The notes under the pieces were generated by a model. The model worked only from the letters and a program-made list of their open reading frames with translations, was not told the DNA's origin and did not search any database. Below are positions 28,979 to 36,694 of a stretch of 64,000 nt of DNA, one piece after another (the first letter of the stretch is position 1; every line of letters begins with the position of its first letter). Position numbers and translations under genes: made by a program. Origin of the DNA: Streptomyces agglomeratus (GTDB lineage Bacteria; Actinomycetota; Actinomycetes; Streptomycetales; Streptomycetaceae). The stretch is from NCBI RefSeq assembly GCF_001746415.1, contig NZ_MEHJ01000001.1, positions 4,664,501-4,728,500 on the forward strand, in the 5' to 3' direction.

Positions 28979-29956
28979 CTACGACTGCTCCTCGAAGAGG
29001 CTCGTGACCGAACCGTCCTCGAACACCTCACGCACCGCGCGCGCGATCGTCGGCGCCATCGACAGCACCGTGATCTTGTCGAGCTCCAGTTCGCCCGGGG
29101 TCGGCAGCGTGTTCGTCAGAACGAACTCGCTGACCTTGGAGTTCTTCAACCGGTCCGCCGCCGGACCCGAGAGAATGCCGTGCGTCGCGGTGACGATGAC
29201 ATCCTCCGCGCCGTTCGCGAACAGCGCCTCCGCGGCGGCGCAGATCGTGCCACCCGTGTCGATCATGTCGTCGACCAGGACACACACACGGCCCTTGACC
29301 TCACCCACGACCTCGTGGACGGTCACCTGGTTCGCCACATCCTTGTCGCGGCGCTTGTGGACGATCGCCAGCGGCGCGTCCAGACGGTCGCACCAGCGGT
29401 CGGCGACACGCACACGGCCGGCGTCCGGAGAAACGATCGTCAGCTTCGAACGGTCGACCTTCGCGCCGACGTAGTCCGCCAGCACCGGCAGCGCCGACAG
29501 GTGGTCCACCGGACCGTCGAAGAAGCCCTGGATCTGGTCCGTGTGCAGGTCGACCGTCAGAATGCGGTCGGCACCCGCCGTCTTCAGCAGGTCCGCGATC
29601 AGACGGGCCGAAATCGGCTCACGGCCACGGTGCTTCTTGTCCTGGCGGGCATAGCCGTACGACGGGATGATCACGGTGATGCTCCGCGCGGAAGCCCGCT
29701 TCAGAGCGTCGATCATGATCAGCTGCTCCATGATCCACTTGTTGATCGGAGCCGTGTGGCTCTGGATCAGGAAGCAGTCCGCGCCGCGCGCCGACTCCTG
29801 GAAGCGGACGTAGATCTCACCGTTGGCGAAGTCGAAAGCCTTCGTCGGCACGAGGCCGACACCCAACTGGTGCGCGACCTCCTCGGCCAGCTCGGGGTGG
29901 GCGCGGCCGGAGAAGAGCATCATCTTCTTCTCGCCGGTCGTCTTGATCCCGGTCAC
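28979..29956 (-). CDS. prs: Ribose-phosphate pyrophosphokinase
   Basis: 325-residue PRPP synthetase, source of PRPP for nucleotides, histidine and tryptophan. Motifs: FSGRAHPELAEEVA, the SYGYARQDKKHRGREPISA ATP-binding loop and the PRPP loop VLVDDMIDTGGT. GTG 29956 is chosen because GAGGAG lies eight bases upstream and VTGIKTTGEKK matches the actinobacterial N-terminus. It lies downstream of glmU on the same strand across 121 bases. Confidence 0.96.
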   Translation of the reverse strand: MTGIKTTGEKKMMLFSGRAHPELAEEVAHQLGVGLVPTKAFDFANGEIYVRFQESARGADCFLIQSHTAPINKWIMEQLIMIDALKRASARSITVIIPSYGYARQDKKHRGREPISARLIADLLKTAGADRILTVDLHTDQIQGFFDGPVDHLSALPVLADYVGAKVDRSKLTIVSPDAGRVRVADRWCDRLDAPLAIVHKRRDKDVANQVTVHEVVGEVKGRVCVLVDDMIDTGGTICAAAEALFANGAEDVIVTATHGILSGPAADRLKNSKVSEFVLTNTLPTPGELELDKITVLSMAPTIARAVREVFEDGSVTSLFEEQS

Positions 29957-30077
29957 AGCACTGTCTCCTCGGACGTGAATCATTGCTGCTGCGCCCGCAC
30001 GCCTAAGAAACGCATACGAGCCAGCCGAATTGTGTGCGCCTATCACGGTACGCCGTCAGTGACGCACCTGATTCCGG

Positions 30078-31526
30078 TCAGCTTTCGCCTTCGGCCCCAT
30101 CAGCCGCCGACTGAGCCGCCTGCGCGGCAGCGCTTCCCGGACGCTTACGAGCCACCCAACCCTCGATATTCCTTTGCTGCCCACGGGCGACAGCGAGGGA
30201 ACCGGGCGGCACATCCTTGGTGATCACGGAGCCGGCCGCGGTGTACGCGCCGTCCCCGACCGTGACAGGAGCCACAAACATGTTGTCCGAACCCGTCCGG
30301 CAGTGCGAACCGATCGTCGTGTGGTGCTTCGACTCACCGTCGTAGTTCACGAACACGCTCGCGGCGCCGATGTTCGTGTACTCGCCGATGGTCGCGTCAC
30401 CGACGTACGACAGATGCGGCACCTTCGTGCCCTCGCCCACAACGGCGTTCTTCATCTCGACGTACGCACCGGCCTTGGTCTTCGCACCGAGCTTCGTACC
30501 GGGCCGCAGATACGTGTACGGGCCCACACTCGCCCCCGCACCGATCTCTGCACGCTCGGCGACCGTGTTGTCCACCCGGGCACCCGCACCGACCGCCGTG
30601 TCCGCCAGCCGCGAATTCGGACCGACCTCGCACCCCTCACCGAGATGCGTCGCACCGAGCAACTGCGTACCCGGATGCACCACCGCGTCCTGATCGAACG
30701 TCACCGAAACGTCGACGAACGTCGAAGCCGGATCGACGACCGTCACACCGCCGAGCATCGCCCGCTCCAGCAGCCGCGCGTTGAGCAGCCTGCGCGCCTC
30801 CGCCAGCTGCACGCGGTTGTTGATCCCCAGGATCTCCCGATGATCGGCGGCGACCGCCGCACCCACCCGGTGACCGGCCTCGCGCAGGATCCCCAGCACA
30901 TCGGTGAGGTACTCCTCACCCTGACTGTTGTCCGTACGGACCTTCCCCAGCGCGTCGGCCAGCAGCTGCCCGTCGAACGCGAACACACCCGAATTGATCT
31001 CACTGATCGCCCGCTGAGCGGCCGTCGCGTCCTTGTGCTCGACGATCGCGGTGACAGAGCCACTGTCCCGGTCCCGCACGATCCGCCCGTACCCCGTCGA
31101 ATCCGGAACCTCGGCCGTCAGCACGGTGCACGCGTTGCCGTCGGCGGCGTGCGTCCGCGCCAGACGGGCCAGCGTGTCACCGGTCAGCAGCGGAGTGTCG
31201 CCACACACGACGACCACAGTCCCCTCGATCCCGCCGCCGAGCTGCTCCAGCCCCATACGGACGGCGTGACCGGTGCCCTTCTGCTGCTCCTGTACGGCCG
31301 TACGGGCCTCGGCGTCGATCTCCCCGAGGTGCGCGGCGACCTGCTCACGGGCGTGGCCGACGACCACGACCAGGTGCTCGGGGTCCAGCTCGCGCGAGGC
31401 GGCGACGACATGTCCGACGAGCGAGCGCCCGCTGATCTCGTGCAGGACCTTGGGAGTGGCCGACTTCATGCGGGTGCCCTCACCCGCTGCGAGGACGACG
31501 ACGGCGGCCGGGCGGTTGGCGCTCAC
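30078..31526 (-). CDS. glmU: Bifunctional GlcNAc-1-P uridyltransferase/GlcN-1-P acetyltransferase
   Basis: 482-residue two-domain enzyme that makes UDP-GlcNAc for the cell wall. The N-terminal pyrophosphorylase has LAAGEGTRMKSATPKVLH and VVCGDTPLL. The C-terminal acetyltransferase is a left-handed beta helix with hexapeptide repeats (VGPYTYLRPGTKLGAKTKAG; HLSYVGDATIGEYTNIG). The start is GTG 31526. It is followed by prs, a frequent pairing. Confidence 0.96.
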   Translation of the reverse strand: MSANRPAAVVVLAAGEGTRMKSATPKVLHEISGRSLVGHVVAASRELDPEHLVVVVGHAREQVAAHLGEIDAEARTAVQEQQKGTGHAVRMGLEQLGGGIEGTVVVVCGDTPLLTGDTLARLARTHAADGNACTVLTAEVPDSTGYGRIVRDRDSGSVTAIVEHKDATAAQRAISEINSGVFAFDGQLLADALGKVRTDNSQGEEYLTDVLGILREAGHRVGAAVAADHREILGINNRVQLAEARRLLNARLLERAMLGGVTVVDPASTFVDVSVTFDQDAVVHPGTQLLGATHLGEGCEVGPNSRLADTAVGAGARVDNTVAERAEIGAGASVGPYTYLRPGTKLGAKTKAGAYVEMKNAVVGEGTKVPHLSYVGDATIGEYTNIGAASVFVNYDGESKHHTTIGSHCRTGSDNMFVAPVTVGDGAYTAAGSVITKDVPPGSLAVARGQQRNIEGWVARKRPGSAAAQAAQSAADGAEGES

Positions 31527-31592
31527 GGTGATGCCCTTCGGCTTCGGGTGGTGGACACCCGCAGGATACCGGGGCGTGTCATGTCCGAAACG

Positions 31593-31629
31593 CGCGCGGG
31601 TCCTGACCTGTGTGGTCAGGACCCGCGCG
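31593..31629 (-). terminator. Terminator of the tRNA-Gln gene
   Basis: A perfect 15-bp stem, CGCGCGGGTCCTGAC (31593-31607) and GTCAGGACCCGCGCG (31615-31629), seven bases beyond the tRNA 3' end. Confidence 0.85.
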
Positions 31630-31635
31630 TAGGTG

Positions 31636-31707
31636 CTCCCCTGCCAGGACTTGAACCCGGACTTAAGGCACCAAAAGCCTCAGTGCTGCCAATTACACCA
31701 CAGGGGA
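31636..31707 (-). tRNA. tRNA-Gln (anticodon TTG)
   Basis: The minus strand folds as a 72-base cloverleaf: acceptor TCCCCTG/CAGGGGA, a D-arm with GTGTAATTGGCAGCAC, anticodon stem GAGGC/GCCTT around loop TTTTGGT, and T-loop GGTTCAAGTCC. The anticodon is TTG (glutamine). CCA is not encoded. A strong terminator follows directly. Confidence 0.95.
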
Positions 31708-31733
31708 ACGAACCGAACGAACCGGACATTTGG

Positions 31734-32591
31734 TCAGGTCGCTCGATCGGCACCCAACACTATGCCGTACCAGGCCCCCTCCATGCGACGGTAGAGGTCG
31801 GCGCTTTTCGAGACGTAGATGATCAGGCATCCCCGGTATGCGTCGGCAATGTTCTTTCGTGTGGTTTTCGGTAGGTGCTTCTTGAGTGTCGCGCCCTGGA
31901 AGTCCGTGACGCCGACGCCAGTCAGGTCGGCCCAGAACCGCTCGGCGTCGCGGACATCGGCGGACTCGTGGATGCTTACGCGAAAGCGCATGCGGTCACG
32001 CGTGACCCCGAGCATTTCGAGCCAGCGCAGGTACACCCGGATTACGTTCGGGTCGCTGTTGATGAACTGGAGAACTTCCGATCGGCGGTACTCCTTGTCC
32101 TTGGTCCCCTCGGCCCAGTAGAGGCTGACGCCGAGCAGGAACAACTCCCGATCCGAGATCGCGCCGATTTCGTCGCGAGCCGCACGCTTCGTCTCCTGAC
32201 GCTTCTGTTCTTCGGCTGCGCGTCGGCGGGCGAGACCCGCGTTCATGAGGGCGTGACGCTCTTCGTCCGTGTAGCGGGGCTCCGGCTTGGGGAGATCTCG
32301 CACCCAGAGCGAGATGGAACTCTTCGAGCAGCCCAACTCCGCTTGGATCTGGTCGTACGTCAGCCCCTGCAGACGCAGATCTTGCGCCTTCGCTCGCAGG
32401 TCGTCCTTGGCGTTCGGGCGCCTGGTCCACTCCGGAGCGGGCTCGCCGTTCACCAATCGCTGCAGGATGTCGTTGTTGTAGACCTTCAGGCGATCGCGAA
32501 TCTGGCGCAGACTGAGGCCCTCCCGACGAAGGGCGACGGCCTGCTCGCGGAGGCGTTCGAAGTCGGCGTACTTGCCGAGGATTTCCGTCAT
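31734..32591 (-). CDS. HTH protein with LAGLIDADG-like endonuclease domain
   Basis: 285 residues. The N-terminal third has two helix-turn-helix units (EGLSLRQIRDRLKVYNNDI and QGLTYDQIQAELGCSKSSI). The C-terminal part has a LAGLIDADG-like helix (ELFLLGVSLYWAEGTK), then INSDPNVIRVYLRWL and a second strand-rich half (YRGCLIIYVSKSADLYRRM). This layout is seen in free-standing homing-endonuclease-like genes of actinobacteria and phages. Its GC content is visibly lower than its neighbours', and it sits 27 bases upstream of tRNA-Gln, both signs of transfer. Activity is not assured. ATG 32591 is the clear start. Confidence 0.65.
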   Translation of the reverse strand: MTEILGKYADFERLREQAVALRREGLSLRQIRDRLKVYNNDILQRLVNGEPAPEWTRRPNAKDDLRAKAQDLRLQGLTYDQIQAELGCSKSSISLWVRDLPKPEPRYTDEERHALMNAGLARRRAAEEQKRQETKRAARDEIGAISDRELFLLGVSLYWAEGTKDKEYRRSEVLQFINSDPNVIRVYLRWLEMLGVTRDRMRFRVSIHESADVRDAERFWADLTGVGVTDFQGATLKKHLPKTTRKNIADAYRGCLIIYVSKSADLYRRMEGAWYGIVLGADRAT

Positions 32592-32745
32592 GCGAGCAGC
32601 CTTGTCCGGTATGTGGACTCGCGGGTCGAAAGTACGGTCGATTCAACAGTTCGTGTGGACAACGCGTGTTTCGCTCGCGTGCGGCCGCTTCCGCGCTCGT
32701 CCGGTCTCCGGATATTGGGTGGCGGGCGCCCGTAGGGTGGATGGC

Positions 32746-34078
32746 ATGACCGTAACGGGGGCAGATCAGGACGCCACGGGCATGACCGCCCGGCGCTACT
32801 GGTGGTGGGACAGGCGGCGCAGTGTCGTCCTGGATGTGGGGCTGGCGCTGGTATCGGCGTTCGAATGTGCGTTGGAGGGTGTGAGGTTCGCGGGGGACGC
32901 GGGGCTGCCGGTCCCGCTCGGGGTGGTGTTCGGGCTGGTCGCGGGGTCCGTGCTGGTACTGCGCCGGCGGTGGCCGATCGCGGTCGTGCTGGTGTCGATC
33001 GCCGTGACGCCGGCCGAGATGGCCTTCCTGATGGGCATCGTGTCGCTGTACACGCTGGCCGCGTCGGAGGTGCCGCGCCGGATCATCACGGTGCTGGCGG
33101 GGATGTCTCTGGCCGGGACGCTGATCGTGACGTTCGTACGGACCCAGCAGGACGTGGCGAACGCGACGGACGGCGATTACCGGCCGAGTCCCTGGTACGT
33201 GCCGCTGGTGTCGCTCTTCCTGTCGCTCGGGCTGACCGGGCCGCCGGTGCTGTACGGGCTCTATATAGGGGCGCGGCGGCGGTTGATGGAGAGCTTGCGG
33301 GAGCGCGCGGATTCGCTGGAGCGGGAGCTGTCGCTGCTGGCGGACCGGGCGGAGGAGCGGGCCGAGTGGGCGCGTACCGAGGAGCGGACGCGGATCGCGC
33401 GGGATATGCACGATGTGGTCGCGCACCGGGTGAGTCTGATGGTGGTGCACGCGGCGGCGCTCCAGGCGGTGGCGTTGAAGGACCCGGCCAAGGCGGTCAG
33501 GAACGCGGCGCTGGTCGGGGACATGGGGCGGCAGGCGCTGACGGAGTTGCGGGAGATGCTGGGGGTGCTGCGTTCGGGGACGCGCGGGGTCGGGGGCGAG
33601 GGCGGTGGCGTCGGGGGTTCCGCTGGCGGCGGTCGGTGCGGCCGCTGCGGCTGTGGCTGCCGCCGAGGCGGAGGACGGGCCGTGCCTGGCCGATCTTGAG
33701 GCGCTGGTGGGGCAGTCGCGGCAGGCGGGGATGGTGGTGGAGTTCTCGGTGGAGGGCGACCCGGTGGACTGCGGGGCGCTGGTGGAGCAGACGGCGTACC
33801 GCGTGGTGCAGGAAGCGCTGACGAACGTGCACAAGCATGCGGCGGGGGCGAAGACGTGGGTGCGGCTCGCGCACCGTGGCTCGGAGGTCGCGATGCAGGT
33901 GGAGAACGGGCCGTCGGATGCCGGGACGGCTGACGCGGGGTTGCCGAGCGGCGGGAACGGGCTGGTGGGGATGCGGGAGCGGGTGACGGCGCTGGGGGGT
34001 GTCTTCGTGTCCGGCCCGACGGACGCGGGCGGCTTCCGCGTTTCGGCGGTACTCCCGGCCCGTCCGCGCGGGAAGTAG
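32746..34078 (+). pseudogene. NarL-type sensor histidine kinase with a frameshift
   Basis: Reads as a membrane sensor kinase in two frames. The first (ATG 32746) holds about six membrane segments, then EERTRIARDMHDVVAHRVSLMVVHA with the phospho-accepting His222, and runs on through a Gly-rich linker. The second resumes with a dimer/ATPase part: VVQEALTNVHKHA (N box) and GGNGLVGMRERV (G box). The shift lies in G-rich codons at about 33590-33620; removing one G restores a single protein of about 443 residues. This could be a homopolymer sequence error. No response-regulator gene follows, which is unusual for this class. Confidence 0.82.
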
Positions 34079-34320
34079 CCGGCCGCGCGCGTTCGGCTCC
34101 GCTTTCGGCCGCGGCGTGGTGATGGCGGTGTGGCGCGGTGCCGGAGGGGGCGGGAGGGGTGGTCCCCGCAGGGCGTTGAGCGCGGGCCACGCCGCCCCGA
34201 TCGCGGTGCCGCACGTTTGACGTGCGAGGAGACGCCCCGGCGCGGCACCGACCTCGTAGCTCCCGCGAATGGGCCCGGTGCGGCACCGGGCCATGGCCCC
34301 AGAACCGCCCCGGCGCGGTC

Positions 34321-34872
34321 CTAGGCCGGGGTCAGCCGGCTGGGCTGGGTGCCGGTGACCAGGGTGGACAGGGCCTGGTCGAGGTCCGGGCCCAGGTACC
34401 AGTCGCCCGTGTGGTCCAGGCTGTAGACGCGGCCCTCCACGTCGATCGCGAGTACCGCCTGGCCGTCGTCCCCGTCGCTGCCGAGTTCGGTGCCGAGCGG
34501 CGCCACCTCCGTGCCGAGGGCCCGGCCGAGGTCGGCGAGCGTACGGGCGTGGTGGAGGCCGCTGAGCGGGTCGAAACGTACGGGCGTCGGAGCGATCTGC
34601 CGTCCGGGGCCGGGGGGCGCGACGAGCAGGCCGCCGAATTCGGCCCACGCCTCGACCGCGGCGGGGAAGACGCTGTGCCGGTGGCCTGCGGGTGAGCTGT
34701 GCGCGCGCAGGGTGTCCGCCCAGTGCTCCGCCTGCCGTATGTCCCAGCGCCCCGGTTGCCAGCCGGCCGCGCGCAGGGCGGCGTCCACTGCCACCGGGAA
34801 GCGGGTGGTGCTGGTGGCGGGGCTGGGGCGGGGGTGCGGGGAGGGGCTCGGGGTGGGGTTGGGGACCGGCAT
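34321..34872 (-). CDS. SUKH-3 family immunity protein
   Basis: 183 residues: a Pro/Ser-rich N-terminus (PVPNPTPSPSP) followed by a SUKH-3-type domain (VDAALRAAGWQPGRWD; AEFGGLLVAPPG; LDHTGDWYLGPDLDQAL). SUKH proteins are common immunity factors for polymorphic toxins, especially nucleases and deaminases. It starts ten bases after the stop of the deaminase-like gene, so the pair is a probable toxin-immunity operon. Confidence 0.82.
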   Translation of the reverse strand: MPVPNPTPSPSPHPRPSPATSTTRFPVAVDAALRAAGWQPGRWDIRQAEHWADTLRAHSSPAGHRHSVFPAAVEAWAEFGGLLVAPPGPGRQIAPTPVRFDPLSGLHHARTLADLGRALGTEVAPLGTELGSDGDDGQAVLAIDVEGRVYSLDHTGDWYLGPDLDQALSTLVTGTQPSRLTPA

Positions 34873-34882
34873 CGGCTGCGGG

Positions 34883-35464
34883 TCAGCCCTTCTCGGTAGT
34901 GGTCGTGGTCGGTTCTACGGCGCGTACGCCGAAGTGGGCGAGCATCGGTGTGCAGGAACGGCACGGGGGCGCGTAGCTGCCGTGCAGCGGGTCTCCGTCC
35001 TCGCGGATGCGGCGCGCCGTGAGCTTGGAGTGCTTGAGGGAGCGGCGGGCCTCGCCCGTGGTGAGGGGTTTGCGGGAGGCGCGTCTGGAGCGTGATCCCT
35101 CGGCGGCGGCGATGTGCCGGGACAGCAGGATCGCTTCCGGGCAGCGTCCGGTGAAGCGTTCGCGCTGGCTGCTGCCGAGGGTGTCGAGGAAGTCCTGGAC
35201 GAGTGGGTGCAGTGCGGGGGGCTGGTCGCCCCGGCCGGCGGTGCAGGTGAGTGTGTCGGCGCCGCGTACGGAGAGGGCGGCGGCGACGGTCGGGAGGATG
35301 CCGTCGCGGCGGTGGCTGAGCGCGGGCGCACGGGTGGGCTCGTCGCTGCTCCAGCTGAGGCGCGGGTCGCCGGCCGTGGCCGTCGTTGCCGCCGCCGTCG
35401 TGGTTGTCACTGTCGTGGCCGTGCCCGTCGGTGTCGTCGTAGCGGCTGTCTGTGCAGTGTGCAT
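34883..35464 (-). CDS. YwqJ-type nucleic-acid deaminase-like protein
   Basis: 193 residues. Residues 2-31 are a Thr/Ala repeat. The rest carries cytidine-deaminase-fold zinc motifs: CPEA (Cys108, Glu110) and PPCRSC (Cys168, Cys171), as in YwqJ-related toxin deaminases. No signal peptide or export domain is visible. ATG 35464 follows GGAGGGGAG. It is paired with the downstream SUKH-3 gene. If active it would deaminate bases in nucleic acid; in this stand-alone form the role is unclear. Confidence 0.75.
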   Translation of the reverse strand: MHTAQTAATTTPTGTATTVTTTTAAATTATAGDPRLSWSSDEPTRAPALSHRRDGILPTVAAALSVRGADTLTCTAGRGDQPPALHPLVQDFLDTLGSSQRERFTGRCPEAILLSRHIAAAEGSRSRRASRKPLTTGEARRSLKHSKLTARRIREDGDPLHGSYAPPCRSCTPMLAHFGVRAVEPTTTTTEKG

Positions 35465-35703
35465 GGTGGTGCTCCCCTCCCGTGCCCGCGACGGTAGCCG
35501 CTGGTGTGCACGCCCCCGCGTTGCTGGGACAGCCTGCCAAATGTGTCCACCGGTACGGAAGCTGGGTCGGTGAATCGTGTACATGTGTCGCCGGGTGGTG
35601 ACGCCGGTGTGACGGTTCGTTACGCAAGGCGAGGGGCGGGACCGGCTGTTGCCCCAGCGCATAGGCTGTGCGAACCAGCCAGACGCAGCAGGGGGCATCC
35701 GCC

Positions 35704-36687
35704 ATGACGACAGGTCGGCTCGGGCAGCAAGCCGCGCCACCGAACGCGGCCTACGCCGGGCAGCTCGTGCATTTCCCGGACCCGGTCCGGGCTTCCCGCC
35801 ACCCGCAGGGTGTGCGTGTGGACGAAGCGGGGTTTCCGGTTTTCACGCCGTACGCGCGTGCCGCCGCGGAGATCGCCGAGCCTCCTGAGGGCTTCGGTGT
35901 CGACGAACTGCGGCTCACGGACTACGTGTCCGCGAACGCGGCGCTGGCGGCCGCGGGGCACGACCTGTGGGACACCATTCCGGCGGTCGCGACCCCGCAC
36001 GGCTGGACGTGGCACCACGTGGCGAACACCCGGCGCATGGAACTCGTACCCGTAGAGGTGAAGGCGCTGTTGCGCCACCACGGCGGGTTGACGACGGCCG
36101 CCGTCGATCAGGACAAGCGGGGTACGCGCCCGCTCCAGGAGACGCGGCCGGCTCATTTCGGGCTGCCGAAGGGCTCCGTGTCGGTGAGTGAGCAGCAGAT
36201 CCTGGGCGTGGAGGAGGACCTCGGCTACCGGCTTCCGGGTGCTTACCGGTCGTTCCTGAAGGCGGCGGGCGGCTGCGCGCCGGTGGGTGCGGCGCTTGAC
36301 GCGGAGCTGGGGCTGCTGGTCGACCAGCCGTTCTTCACGGTGCGGGACGAGGCCGCGGTGAACGACCTGGTGTACGTCAACAAGTGCCTGCGCGATCACA
36401 TGACCAAGGACTACCTGGGTGTCGCTTTCGTGCAGGGCGGGCTGCTGGCCGTGAAGGTCAGGGGCGAGGCGGTGGGGTCGGTGTGGTTCGTCGCGTACGA
36501 CGACGCGCGGGACCGTGACGGCTGGACGGTGCACGAGCGTGTGGAGCGGCTGCTGCTGCCCTGCGGTGAGGACTTCGACGCCTTTCTCCAGCGGCTGGCG
36601 GGCAATCCGCCGGAGCTGGAGACCGTGGCGAACCTGATGGTCGACGGTGGCTTCGCGCGTGCCGTCCCGGTTTCGGACGAGGGGTGA
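35704..36687 (+). CDS. WHH-type nuclease-like domain fused to SUKH-1 (SMI1/KNR4)
   Basis: 327 residues. The N-terminal half has the toxin-nuclease pattern WTWHH (Trp103, His104, His105), MELVPVEV and LRHHGG (His125, His126), as in the WHH/LHH branch of the HNH DNases. The C-terminal half is an SMI1/KNR4 (SUKH-1) domain (VSEQQILGVEEDLGYRLPGAYRSFL; VGSVWFVAYDDA). A toxin-like domain and an immunity-type domain thus share one chain. ATG 35704 is used after a GGGGG site. The next gene starts seven bases downstream. Confidence 0.78.
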   Translation: MTTGRLGQQAAPPNAAYAGQLVHFPDPVRASRHPQGVRVDEAGFPVFTPYARAAAEIAEPPEGFGVDELRLTDYVSANAALAAAGHDLWDTIPAVATPHGWTWHHVANTRRMELVPVEVKALLRHHGGLTTAAVDQDKRGTRPLQETRPAHFGLPKGSVSVSEQQILGVEEDLGYRLPGAYRSFLKAAGGCAPVGAALDAELGLLVDQPFFTVRDEAAVNDLVYVNKCLRDHMTKDYLGVAFVQGGLLAVKVRGEAVGSVWFVAYDDARDRDGWTVHERVERLLLPCGEDFDAFLQRLAGNPPELETVANLMVDGGFARAVPVSDEG

Positions 36688-36694
36688 CGGTCCG

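Noticed and set aside
31593..31733. tRNA-Gln as an attachment site for an integrated element
   Set aside because: No integrase in the window and no second copy of the tRNA 3' end was seen; the tRNA is followed directly by its own terminator and glmU.
34079..34320. Possible small gene between the sensor kinase and SUKH-3
   Set aside because: Open frames here lack a ribosome-binding site and read as Arg/Gly/Ala low complexity. Only short hairpins (for example GCACGT-TTG-ACGTGC near 34209) are visible.
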